Source of the DNA: Patiria pectinifera
Taxonomy: Eukaryota > Echinodermata > Asteroidea > Valvatida > Asterinidae
Direction of reading: 5' to 3'
Assembly (NCBI GenBank): GCA_029964075.1
Contig: CM057136.1
Location: forward strand, 15,116,381 to 15,180,380
Length of the DNA stretch: 64,000 nt
This document shows, piece by piece, positions 1-11,700 of the stretch. Position 1 is the stretch's first letter; each line of letters begins with the position of its first letter. A program made the translations under genes and the position numbers. Under the pieces are notes generated by a model. The model searched no databases, was not told the origin of the DNA, and saw only the letters and a program-made list of their open reading frames with translations.

Positions 1-227
1 TTCACTGAGAACAACTTATTTTTTTTCCATTTGAAAATAAAATTCAGTTACATTGTTAGTACAATCATGGAGCTGTTTACCAGCTTCATGGTACAATGCA
101 TCCCAGGGGAACATGCATATCACCTGATCACAGAGGAATACCGATCTGCCCTCAGATGTGACATCACATGCAAGGGATCTATTGGGATTTCTGTGGATAA
201 TGATAATTGTTCAGCATTGCCAGTTAC

Positions 228-327
228 CCGTCTGAAACGTGTCTCCAGGTACAAGAGTCTGCAGGTAGGCAGTTTCAGGTAAATTCAGCTCAGCTGCAAC
301 TTTCATCTTTGTTTCGTCTGGAATATC
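228..327 (-). CDS. PBLD: PBLD/PhzF-like protein, coding exon 2
   Basis: Read on the minus strand, this 100-nt exon starts after a cag acceptor and ends at a GTAACT donor. It encodes a stretch containing KVAAELNLPETAYLQTLVPG, which fits the second conserved block of phenazine-biosynthesis-like proteins (PBLD/MAWBP, PhzF fold). The Glu of the NLxETAx motif is the residue considered catalytic in PhzF-type isomerases. It joins exon 1 (2148-2267) in phase 0 and ends in phase 1. The next exon, expected to begin near FGLRWFTP, lies beyond the left edge. Family recognition is from memory of the motif order and no alignment was run. Confidence 0.82.
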
Positions 328-2147
328 CTGAAAATCAATTAGACAATATCAAATGAGCGAGGAAAATCTCTGCTTTAATACTTTTGTGATATCTGCTTAA
401 TACTTAGAGAGCCTAAAGTACTAATTCATGTATACATGTGTCAACAATGACCATGTCAACTGCCATGTTAGGATTGAGAATTTGCCTAGTTAGTATTATC
501 TATCTTGCCGGATAGGCACTGAACATGTGTTTTTTTGGACTTGGAAATTGTTATCGTACCGGAGCACTGAACATGTGTTTTTTTATGGGACTTGGGAATT
601 GTTATCGTAACAAATTCCTCCATGGTTAGTCTGGTTCTGCACCAATATTGTGGTTAAACTTTGTTTTCAGGAGATGGGAATCAGACCATTTTACATTTTC
701 AGATTTTACTTCCCTTAAAAAATATCCTCCAGAGCCATGAATCAGTACAAGAAAATGTAGGAAATTCTGTAGGCCTAGTGTAGACTAGTTACATAATGTA
801 AAGAAGAATATTGTTAATTTTTTCAGACGCAAAAAAAAGAGATTATTTTGATACTTTATACATATAAGAGACTAACATGTTAGTCAGAATTTTTTTTCTT
901 TTCTTTCTTTTTTCTTTTAATTATCAGCAGGCTGAAATAAAATGCTTCATATTTTCCATGCTAAATTTGATGTTTAAGTAGCTGGAGTTACCCAGCTCTG
1001 AGTTTTATCATTGGGTTGTCATCTAGAGCTGGAGCTCATTTTTCTCGAAAACGATAGTATAGGCAAAAAAAATTTGGAAAATGTTGAATTTTGTCCCCGT
1101 TACACACTAATTGCAACTGCAACTCACCCCAAACTTGCCTGGAATAACCATTACACAGGTCCTTGAAGTAAAAAACGATCCACGATGAAGATTCAGCCTA
1201 CAATTGCAGTGAAAACAGAAAGAATAACCGCTAACCTGACAACCTTGCGTGCATAGCCAGGATCGCCGATGGTTTGTGCATAAAAAAAATTTGTGTACGA
1301 TTGAATGGCGGTCGGTTACCGGTACCAGGCTGTCAACTAGTCGTTTTTGCCGGCTGGCGATTGGCTGTTGGCGCATGACGTCGTCAGGCGTAACACCCGA
1401 TGACTATTTCATGCACTATCGGTTGCGGTTCCAGTACCGCAGCTTGTATGCGAGCGGTAAACTTAATATGAGTACATGAAACAGTCATCGGGTGTTACGC
1501 TCACGTCATGCGCCAACAGCCAATCGCCAGCCGGCAAAAACGACTAGTTGACAGCCTGGTACCGGTAACCGACCGCCATTCAATCGTACACAAATTTTTT
1601 TTATGCACAAACCATCGGCGATCCTGGCTATGCACGCAAGGTTGTCAGGTTAGCGGTTATTCTTCCTGTTTTCACTGCAATTGTAGGCTGAATCTTCATC
1701 GTGGATCGTTTTTTACTTCAAGGACCTGTGTAATGGTTATTCCAGGCAAGTTTGGGGTGAGTTGCAGTTGCAATTAGTGTGTAACGGGGACAAAATTCAA
1801 CATTTTCCAAATTTTTTTTGCCTATACTATCGTTTTCGAGAAAAATGAGCTCCAGCTCTAGATGACAACCCAATGATAAAACTCAGAGCTGGGTAACTCC
1901 AGCTAATGTTTAAGACATGTTTCGCTTTCTGATCTACATCTATGCAGGTACTCAGCAAAGTCAACATCTGGATGTTAATGCTGAGGTGAAGCTTAAGGTG
2001 CATGTGAAGCAGGGGGAAGCTTGTAGGCCCCCTCCCCCCCCAAAAAAAAACGGGTGGGGGGGGGGGCTAATGGACCCCCCCCCCCCAAACTCAGAAAAGT
2101 GATGACTGATGACGAGTAACGTTAATAGTTTGTCTCCAGTTCCTCAC
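328..2147 (-). other. Intron 1 of the PBLD-like gene
   Basis: This 1820-bp intron is bounded by a GTGAGG donor and a cag acceptor on the minus strand. About half of it is the foldback element at 979-1905. At 2026-2092 it has a C-run, A-run, G-run, C-run low-complexity patch that could form a hairpin. I see no coding signal in the remainder. The two long mirror-image open frames at 1107-1376 and 1508-1777 belong to the foldback arms. Confidence 0.75.
979..1905. mobile_element. Foldback DNA element with about 435-bp inverted arms and 9-bp target duplication
   Basis: The sequence from 979 (TAGCTGGAGTTACCC) is mirrored by the end at 1905 (GGGTAACTCCAGCTA). The arms run about 979-1416 and 1472-1905, leaving a spacer of about 55 bp. 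Arm divergence is very low: the 89-codon open frame in each arm differs at one residue (F/S), and a small indel is visible near 1380-1390 against 1500-1507. The flanks carry the direct repeat ATGTTTAAG at 970-978 and 1906-1914, a 9-bp target duplication. This size points to a Mutator-like (MULE) non-autonomous element. Sea-urchin TU foldback elements are a structural comparison. No transposase is present. Confidence 0.88.
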
Positions 2148-2267
2148 CTCACTGAGACAACAAACGGCGGCTGGATTGCCAGTAAAAGGTTTGTCGGTGA
2201 ACGCATCCACAGTTATAATTGGCAGTTTTCGCCCGCGTCCGGAAAAGGCAGAGTTTTCAGAGGCCAT
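2148..2267 (-). CDS. PBLD: PBLD/PhzF-like protein, first coding exon
   Basis: The minus strand has an ATG at 2267-2265 followed by 40 codons and a GTGAGG donor. The peptide starts MASENSAFSGRGRKLP and contains ITVDAFTDKPFTGNPAAVC, the N-terminal PhzF-family signature (DAFT...F.GNPAAVC). Animal PBLD proteins are small soluble proteins of the isomerase-like PhzF fold, and their substrate is not well established. The phase-0 donor matches the phase-0 start of the exon at 228-327. The intron between them contains the foldback element at 979-1905. The gene is divergent from the PDZ/SORBS gene, with 436 bp between the two start codons. Confidence 0.88.
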
Positions 2268-2703
2268 TTTGAAGTTAGCTCGTCCTGCTGATCCTACCAG
2301 CTACTTCATCTAATCAATTCCGCAACTTGCTTCATGCCTTTATTAGTTCTTTGAAAATTGGACCGTTGCAACAACAGCAACTGAGACAATTTGACTCTCT
2401 TATCTGGGCCATTTTACCCCGAATTTTATTCCACGAAGCATTTATAACTCTTGCACAAGGAAATTTGCAATTTATTTGCCTAAAATAGACAAATCAGTTC
2501 GATAATCAAAACTGATTGTATTACGAGACTGGTACAAGTTTAGTACACCATGTCTTTCACCTCCCAGTTGCCCTTTGACCCTTGAGTGTTTATTTGGCTA
2601 GCTCTCGCCGCACGCATACAGTACAGCAAGAATGTAGAGAGTGCCGCGCGCGTCCAAAGAGCTCTTCTTTCGTGGACTTTGAACCAACTACAGGAACGGG
2701 AAA
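2268..2703. promoter_or_regulatory. Shared intergenic region between divergent genes (candidate bidirectional promoter)
   Basis: This 436-bp gap separates the ATG of the minus-strand PBLD-like gene from the ATG of the plus-strand PDZ/SORBS gene. The part nearest the plus-strand start (about 2600-2660) is CpG-rich, with CGCCGCACGC and GCCGCGCGCG runs. I see no clear TATA box in the usual position for either gene. It must hold both 5' UTRs or their first parts unless non-coding first exons lie elsewhere. Promoter activity is inferred from gene layout only. Confidence 0.55.
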
Positions 2704-2799
2704 ATGGCGAAATTCACGGCAGTGCTGGAGGGTGGCACTCCGTGGGGATTTAGGCTGAAAGGAGGGAGGGGGACTGGTTTACCTCTGGTTGTTTCCAAG
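2704..2799 (+). CDS. SORBS: Exon 1: start codon and N-terminal half of PDZ domain
   Basis: ATG at 2704 opens 32 codons starting [20 protein letters not shown] and ends with VVSK before a strong GTAAGT donor (phase 0). The PWGFRLxGG block is the carboxylate-binding loop and second strand typical of PDLIM/Enigma/ZASP and synaptopodin-2 PDZ domains, where it sits at the extreme N-terminus as here. The start is chosen because it lies just before the PDZ strand A and no upstream in-frame extension is needed. The following intron is about 16.2 kb. Confidence 0.9.
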
Positions 2800-5700
2800 G
2801 TAAGTTGGGCCATGGTTGGCCTTCATTGATTTTTGTCGTCCATTCATTTCAGTGCACATAGGGCCTATACAGTGAGGGCGCTCTTTTCCCAAAGCCTTAC
2901 ACTTACAGGAAAAAGTACGGTAACTTGTCTTGGTGCGTTCTTCAAATTCCCCATAACATGTTGTATTGTAATTATGTATAAGAATAGTACTAAGCAGATG
3001 CTAAATTACAATAATTAATTGTTAAACGTCTGTTGTTGCTTTAGTTTCGATAAAATGGTAAATTGTATCCTCGCCCCTCCAGTCCATAAACTGCGTTGCG
3101 TAGGTAATGGTCTAACGCTTGCAATGCGCGCGCGTTGTCACACACGAATTGAAGGTGAGTGCGTAGAAATAGGACCGCATAGCTTAGTTAAGGGGGTCTG
3201 ACGATATGAAAAAAAATATTTATTTCAAAACAACATGGCCCAGGCCATGGCATGGGCATGAATTTCCGACTTTAATTAGTACCGGTAATTTTGGAACAAA
3301 AAAATTCAAAATGTCAAAAAAAAACACCTTGCCCTAGGGGCATTCATAACATGTTTTCAAAAATCAAAACTCTGGTGCCTTGTGGCATTGCAAGTCATTG
3401 TTGATTGTTTGGTTAAGCAGGTGTTTTCGAGTGCTAGCATGTTGTGACCCGAGTTTTAATTCCCTTGAATATTTTGTAAAGAGTTGTTGAAAATGTAATT
3501 GCTGTTTGTTTAAGGCCCCCCCAAAAAAGGCTCCGGTTTCTGGTCTGCGCGCGCGTTGCCGTAGCCATGCGTGTCGGCAAAATTAAAAGGTTTTTTCAAT
3601 GTAAGATGATGTCTCAAAACCGCCAAACTCACTGGTTTGACTGGAATATCCTGCTACTGCACAATTTTAACGTGTTTTTAGATGGGCTTACGATCGAGTA
3701 TAAGCTTTATATGGCCTCTCTGGGCTCCCATACATTTTGCACTAAAGTAGTCGGGCACCATTTGCAGTCATCAGCTGTCATTTGAAGAAAAAACAAGTAA
3801 AAAAAAAAAAAGCCGCGTCGCCGCACCTCTTTTTGGGCAAGCTCCATACCAGAAACCGAAGACTTTTTTTTGGCCTAATCAAATCTTAGTTTTCACTGAA
3901 GTGGATCTTGGCTTCACTATGCTGATATCGGAAATTCAATAGAAGTGTACTGGTAGCTGGGGGCAAGCTGACATCATCCGATGAAAACAAAGATTCATTT
4001 GCACACCAGTTTTTCATCGGTTGCTACATGTGTATGTGAAAACTGTTACCATTCAGCACTCCAAACTCAAGAACCATTGAGTTTCAAGAACATAGGTCTG
4101 GGAGCCAAACAATTACCGGATGTCCATGCCCACCCATTGGTCAATGAAAAGCACCAAACTTTATGTAAAGAGCTTTTTAATATGTGTGCACATTTGTTGC
4201 AGGTGTTTTAATTAATAAAATGGATAGGGCCTACTTTAGGTTCATCATTCATATCACGTAACATAAGACAATAGGGAGGTTTCGCAAGCGAACGGAGACG
4301 CTTACACTTACGTTTGGCTATCCGTATCCGCTTTTTACTTACGTGTAGCGAGCGAGATATGCGTGTCGTCTGCACGTTTAGCGGATAGTGAGTGGCGTAT
4401 GACGTCATAACTGATGACGTATCCGTCGCACTAAACGTATCCGTTTGCATGCGAAACCTCTCTATTAATACAAACATGTACCTTTCAAAAACTACCAATA
4501 GTACATGTAGTACATTTCACCAATGGTTACCTACAATGTATTAATTTTAATTCTCCAGGCTAATACACTACAAATGTTTGCAGTTGGTGTGAATCATCCA
4601 ACTTGGTGTTGGTTTATTGACATTAACCTTTTGGATTTATTGAGAGAAAACACTATACATTGTGCCTTGCAAACATTTCGTGCTACACTTCAACAAATTG
4701 AGTTGTGTAGGCGTGGCGTGCGTATGTTCAGTTGGTATATTTTGGGCTGTGTTTGCGTATATACCCTCTTTTTCATGTTCCGTTCATTGATACCCTTCAA
4801 GCTTTTCTTGTTCTAGGAACAAAGATGTAATATTTTCCAAACACTTTCAGTAAAATCAATACTGTAGAAATATTACATTAAAAAATCAAACATGTATCAA
4901 AAATAAGCCGTGGTTTGAAAGTCGGTTGTGTGCCAGAACCCTGTTCTAGGATGTTTAAATTTATCTCGTTTTTTTTGCTTGAACGCAAGAAATTAAACTG
5001 TTTTAAATTTATCATTTCTCTGGCATATTCAGTTGACATTCTGTGCATACGATGACAATTTTTTTATTCCTCTTGGTTGAAACAGAATTTTAAGAAATAA
5101 AAAAATAATGTCCCTACCAATTATCAGTTGAAATTCTGTGCATACTATGTGATGAACTTTTTATTCAAACAATCTTCGTGGTTGAAACAGAATTCTCTTA
5201 CAAAAAAATGAAATTTGTCTTCATTGGAATAATTTTGAGAAGAAAAAAAATCACTAGATCGTTCAAGTATGAGTAGATTGTGCAAGCTTCACCAATCCTC
5301 GGCACAAACTGTCGCCCAGAATTTTGTGATCACTCGAGGCGTTTCAAATGATAAATTATATCCTATTTGCAGTATAAAAGCCCATGCAGAATCACTTGAG
5401 TGTAGCCAACAAAATAGGATCAATTAAGTGACACACAACCAGACCACAACGGCTCGATTTCAATGCAGACGTGTCTATGAAAGAGCACTTTGACCTTGCT
5501 TATTGTTCGGAAGCCTTGCTGTTGTGCCCGTGTAACAAAAGCGTACACTACAATTTACAAACGTGTATACTGTAGGCTGACAAATTTGATATTGTGGAAA
5601 GAATTCCACCATTAATCATTGTGCCTTGCTTGTATTTCATTTCACATTTTTTGGTTGCAAAAGTAAGGGGAATGTAAGCCGATTTGAACGGCTCAATGAC

Positions 5701-8700
5701 CTCTATCTATAGGTTCTTTTCATGCCCAAAAAGTACACAATATGTGTACCATTACAAAACTTTATTCTTTCAGTTTTGTTGCTACATGTACTTCCAAATC
5801 ACTACATAAAATCGACCTACATGATTAATTTCAATAGTAGGATTAAGTCTTTCTTTCTTGACACACAAGGAAATCTGATTCATCAAAAAGCCACTTAGCA
5901 GAAATTTATTGCAATGAGCGAAAAGTCAGTGTTCCATAAATCCAAATTTATGCTTTATAATCATAGAAAAAAACACCAATATCGGGACTCCACTTTTTTG
6001 AATTTTGACTTTCTTTAGTCGATTTCCTTCCCTCAGGATTATATTCAAAACAAATCATCACTTCCTAACCCTATTCCCTACCAACTCCATCAAAATACAT
6101 CCTCCTACCCCATTTGGGGGGATTTGGGCAGATACATACGTGTATGTAAGCCATGTGTACTGTCCATCAGCACCATGTACCAGTGGTGGATTTCAATGGA
6201 TTTTGTCCTGAAGCCTTATGTGAAGCAGAATTATGGATTTTGATGGATATGGTCTAAGTAAAAGCAACTAGGGAGTTATGATTCACGACTACATGAACAG
6301 TTTGAAACATTAGCGATCTAGACTTTTAGACCTTTTCTTGGTAAATTTAAAAGTTGGCTCTGAACAGAACGACTACTGTATACCGGATTGGGAAAAGGTT
6401 TGAGCTTCCTGAAACTCCAGTTTTTAACTGTTCCCACGGCGGAAAGAAATCCCGCAGTATTTCATACCCATGTTTATCATACATTCTATGATTACTAATT
6501 GACTACTGGTACTTTCGTTTTCTCAAAGCATGCACACGTGTTCACATATTTATTGCATAAAACAAACAAACTGAACACAGAATAAACACATAGCACATGC
6601 ACGCCACATTTACTGTTTGCGTTTTTGTCAAATTTATGTCAACCGCCCAGACCTTGAGGACAGACCCTTTGAAATAACCTTGAAATTTCCAGTCACAGAG
6701 CATTAACATTCACACCCTGTGCTGTCCTGACAGCATTATGATTAATGACGGCATCCAAGTTTAATATCCCATCCAAGTTTTTTTCTTTTCTCCTTTTTTT
6801 TTTTTATTCCAATGGATGGTGGCTATCTGTTTTCCGTCCCCCGCGACTGCAGCGTAACCCTAACCGTACCAGATGTGCTGGAATGCTTGTAGAGTAGTGC
6901 TGGCAGCATTTCTTGTCCCCAGCAACTGCCTAACATTCTTGGCAAGTTTGGGGACATATTGGTTTGAAGAACTCTCGCATTTTCTTCGAGCTCATGTAGG
7001 TGAAGTTGTGAGCAAGGAAATTAAACAGACTTTTCCTTTGGTTGGAGGAAGAGGGGAAAAGTTTGTAAAACAAAAAATTATAAGGACTGAGGATCACAAA
7101 ATAAACTTTCTTTTTTTATAGTTGGTAATACTTTCAAATTACCTGAATGTTAAAATGAAAGTTTATGACATTTTAACATAAATACAGCAGAATTACTAAA
7201 ATTATGTGTACTGAGTACATTTTGTATTATGTTAACGGCTCATTTTATCTGTCAAGTTTGTTTCAGACAGGTGAAACAAATTTGTTGTTTTTTTTACGGA
7301 TAAATATTTATGCAACTTGATCTTCTTTTTCTTTAAAGTTTAATGACCTTCAGGGGCAGGTATTTTTGGTTCCAAAAATTGTAAATCTCTGAAAAACCAT
7401 TTTTGTTCGGATGAAACATGTTGCCATTGCAGAATTCTAAATTCCAGTGAAAAACGGTCAAGCCTTGAATTTGATCCTGTCTGTAAAGACACAAAATATG
7501 GCATACAATATGGCGCAGTATGATTTTAGTTTCGGAATCTTTGCTGGGTATCTGTTCTGAGTTTCACAACTTCCCAAGTGACCTTTTCTGAAGTGACGAC
7601 TAGCGAATCCAAACTGATCCCTCAATTCCAGAATGATCCCAATTTATGGGAGATGGATCAGACCGAAAATAAAACTGACGGATTAAAGTGTCAGTAGACT
7701 CCTTCGGGACATTTAACTCAAGAAAGTGTGGCTTGGATCCAGCTTTTCACGAAGAGGCGGTACTGTCTGGAATCCAGACAGTAAAATGTGACATTTAAAG
7801 TTATAGTCCATCATTTGCAGCCATCCGAAAAGTAACTGGCGTAATTATTGTTGAAAAACAAACTTGGTTGAAAGATAGTAAGTGGACTAAACTCCCTGTG
7901 AAATTATTCTTTCTGGGAAGCTGTCATTTTGAAGTAATCAACGAAAGAAGGCCTTTCCAACGGTGATTCTTAAGAAGCATCGTAGGAAAATTTAAATTAG
8001 TAGTTCGTTTTGTTATTCAGCGCACAATTTGAAGGTTGGCGCGCACGCGCGCGCGGTTGTTGTAATTCGTCGGATCAGTGTGCGACGTCGCGTAGAGCTG
8101 CAATTCAAAACAATTCAAAACATGATTCAGTAACTTTTGATTTGACATTGAGATCCTAGAATGCTGTTTTTCTCGGAATGTACAGCTGAAGCTTAGCTGA
8201 AACTTCATCAGGTTAGTTGCTCAGTATCCTTCATTAGATTTTGAACTCTTTTGTTGCTTCAAACGAACAAAATGCACAAATTACAAATGATGGACTGTAG
8301 CTTTAAGGGATGTACAGGACTGCCTTCCTGTAGATGCTGGATCCTACAGATGACTTGTTCTTTTCTGTCTTTGAGAGCTCTGTGCTTGGCCCTAGAGAGG
8401 TTGTAGACTCTAACAAAGTTGGCTTCACCTTGGTTTCACTTTCAGTTCTGTGCATGGATAGCCATTAGCTGGATGCATCATACGCTTGGGGTGTATGGTG
8501 TCTCCAAAACAAATTTTTGTGGATTGGGTTACGTAAAAAACTAGGACTGAACTTAATAAAATCATCATTGGATAGAACTGATTTTGTTTTAAGGAATCAT
8601 AAGGTCCTCCCCTGCCTTCTCCTAACCTTTCGACCCCCCCCCCCAAAAAAAATTATTTGAATACATACAAATGTACTTCAACTTTGATGTGATGCGGGTA

Positions 8701-11700
8701 GCTGTTTTGTTGGAGTATAAGCCCTAAGGATCCAGATCCAGAATATTCATGGCATCAAGTATCCCTTGTTGGTACTTAACTGGGCTTTAATTACATTGTA
8801 CCTTCCTCAATAGTGCAAAATCCTTCCTTCCAAACCCTGCTGGTGACTTCTTGTAGGAATTGGGAGGGTTGGGGATTTAAGAATTCTATAGCGTAGATGC
8901 CATCTAATGATGGTTTAAATGAACCTTCATCCGCCTCCTGCAGTTTCCAATTGAAGAGCCAACAATGTCTACCAATTAAAACGGCTTGTAGTCCTGCCCT
9001 ATGGAGACCTTCTGTTGTGATACATCCAATAGATCAAGAAACGCAATTGATTCTCGTTTATTTCCTGTTCGCCCACTCTTACACCAGGCACAGTAATGGA
9101 TAGATCCTGGCTTACTACCCAACATTCCAGTGGCTGTTTTTGCATTCAACAACTTGAATGCTCCGTAAATCAAACCTTTTGTTGATCTACTAGTCCACTG
9201 AATGACAGAATAAACGTTGGCTTGACTTACACAACGTACATTGTAAAGAACCATATTGCGTCGGCAAACGACTTCGACTGAACTCTAGTTTGATCTTTGA
9301 TCAGAACAACATTGGTTTATTGAATTTCCGTGGGGTGGGTGGTATGCAAAAGCATGTCGTGTCCACATGTGGAAACTTGTACAGAGTACACGTATGTGGC
9401 CTTGATGGTAAAAGAAATCGCATTGTTTTGCTTGCTTAAGTTGTATGAATTAGAGCTAAAATGTTTTTTTTTCCATTTGTATTCCTTGCTATAGGCTAAA
9501 AATCACATGATGGAGTGAGTCACTCTTGAAAAGTGAGTCACTCTTGAAAAGTTGTTCATATTTTTGCACTGGGATTATGAGGTGAAGTGCATTGCTTGGG
9601 AGTTTAACAAAAAAAAATTGTGCTGTGAGCGTCCCCCAAAGTAGGCCTACATGTGTCTTAAATTTTATTAAATAGGCAGGCTACTTGGTGTGAAACCACA
9701 AAGTTGATAATTAACAGTTTTGTTTTTTTAATTTGTGCAAATAACGTCCAAATTTATAAGGCTGTGAAAAAAAATTGTGTTTGCGGGTAATACCCTAAAA
9801 TGTTTCCAGGTGTAGGTAGGAAAATCATTTTATTTTGTAACTTGCTTTGGTTTTTCTGACGGTCTTTTATACTGCCATTGTTTAATTAGGGTACCTTTAT
9901 CAGTATATTGTTTAATTGACCTGTTTAATTGGCTAATTTTAAAGCAATAGTACATAAAAATAACCGTGCATGTAGAGAAGATTTTTTATTGTCAAAATAT
10001 ACTTCAGTATATATTTTTGGCCAAATGTGGCAATAAAAAGTTTGAGGTCGAAATTGAGCCTAAAACAAATCCAGGTCGGTTGGGTTACACACAATTTTTT
10101 GATTAAGTTAGGCCTAACCATAATAAGGGAATAAACCCTGCCAAAAATGAAGTACATAAAACTTGCCGGCCCCTTTACCACAACAGTTTCTTGTGTCCTC
10201 CTAATGCCCTCAGTTACCACCTGGAGCACACCTTGCACAGTTTACATTTTGGTTTGTCCCCTTGGTTTAAATGTCACTCATTATCACAGGGTACACCTCA
10301 GACCCCCCATAAGGTTGGTTGACCTTGTCCCCCAAATCCCATTCAGGTGGTCATAAAAAGGTGTTAACTGTGGTCTCATTCCCTGCCTGCTGGGAATATA
10401 ACTGTCAGCACCACCCATTCACCTACGCAAACAACATAACTCACACTGCAATTTACACCTGAAATCCATTTTTATCTTTCTAAAAGGGTCTTAAATGCTA
10501 GTGTAAACTGTGCCACTGTTGACATTTCTGGTTGAAATAGTTTTCTGTGGTATGTATTTCATTTACACTCTGTTCAAGAGCTGAGTCAAATTGAGGCAAA
10601 CACGGTACATGTGCTTGAGCCTTACTGAGCCAGAACAACAGAGGGCGCTATAGCAGTTGGCTGATTGTGAGTGGAAATTTGTTAAACTTAAAGACATCTT
10701 TCAGGTTAAACCTGAAGATTTACTTATCACTTAAACAAAACACTTAAACGTACCGGTACATGTTGTTTCAAGTGTACGGAATGATTAGTATTCCATGAAA
10801 GCATTACTTGAGACTTCCTTTAAAAAAAAAAAAGTATTATATAAATTATAATTTTTTAAATAATTTAATAGAAAAATCTGCTGTGCCCACCAAATTGCAT
10901 ACTACACAATAAAAGAAAATATCAAGTGCATTGTACACGTCTGCACCGTTGGTGTCATATTTTGTTTTCAGGCTCAACCCTGCATGCACATATCTTTCAA
11001 GTGAGTGTCTTAGATCAAATCAAGTCCGACATGAGTCATATTTTGTTTTACTTTGCACATATTGAAGCTTGACTTGGCGGGGGAAAAATGATTTGTTACT
11101 CGAGACATATGATTATGACTTGTTACTGTGTGAGAGTTTGCAATTTTTAATTTTAAGTAATTAGTCATTTAAAATTGGAGGAAACAACCAACACTGCTTC
11201 CTTGAAAACTGTTTGAAAATGTCAGTCACTAACAAATCCTTGCATTTGGAGAATTGAAGAACAAGAACTATTACCCTTTGACATAATATTACTCATCTAT
11301 TCCCCACCAAGGACAAAACGTTCAAAGCCTTTCAACCTAAAATTCTTCAGAGCAAAACCCCGCATGCCAAGCATACCACAGCTCCTTCCAGGGGCACCTT
11401 GAATTGTGCATGGACACGCGCCACACATGCAACGCTCAGGCCGCCCTCATGAAAACGGAATTTGCAGTTTTAAGCTGATAACCTAATTCCAAGTTACTTT
11501 CTCATGACTTACACAACCCTGGAGTGCTGTGTGATGCTCAAGTTTCCAGTCATTCACTGGGTGTTTTTATTTAGCATCCTGAAATTTTCCTCAGGGCCAT
11601 TCCGGGTATTTATAATAAACCTTTACAAGGAAATCGGGCGAGTGTGTGTGTGTGTGGGTGAGTACACATGTACACAAAATGGGACCAGGGCACAGTTTAA

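Noticed and set aside
1107-1777. Two mirror-image 89-codon open frames
   Set aside because: They are the two arms of the foldback element read on opposite strands. Their similarity comes from the inverted repeat and there is no family resemblance.
2026-2095. C-run/A-run/G-run patch as a structured RNA
   Set aside because: Simple homopolymer runs; pairing possible but no further structure.
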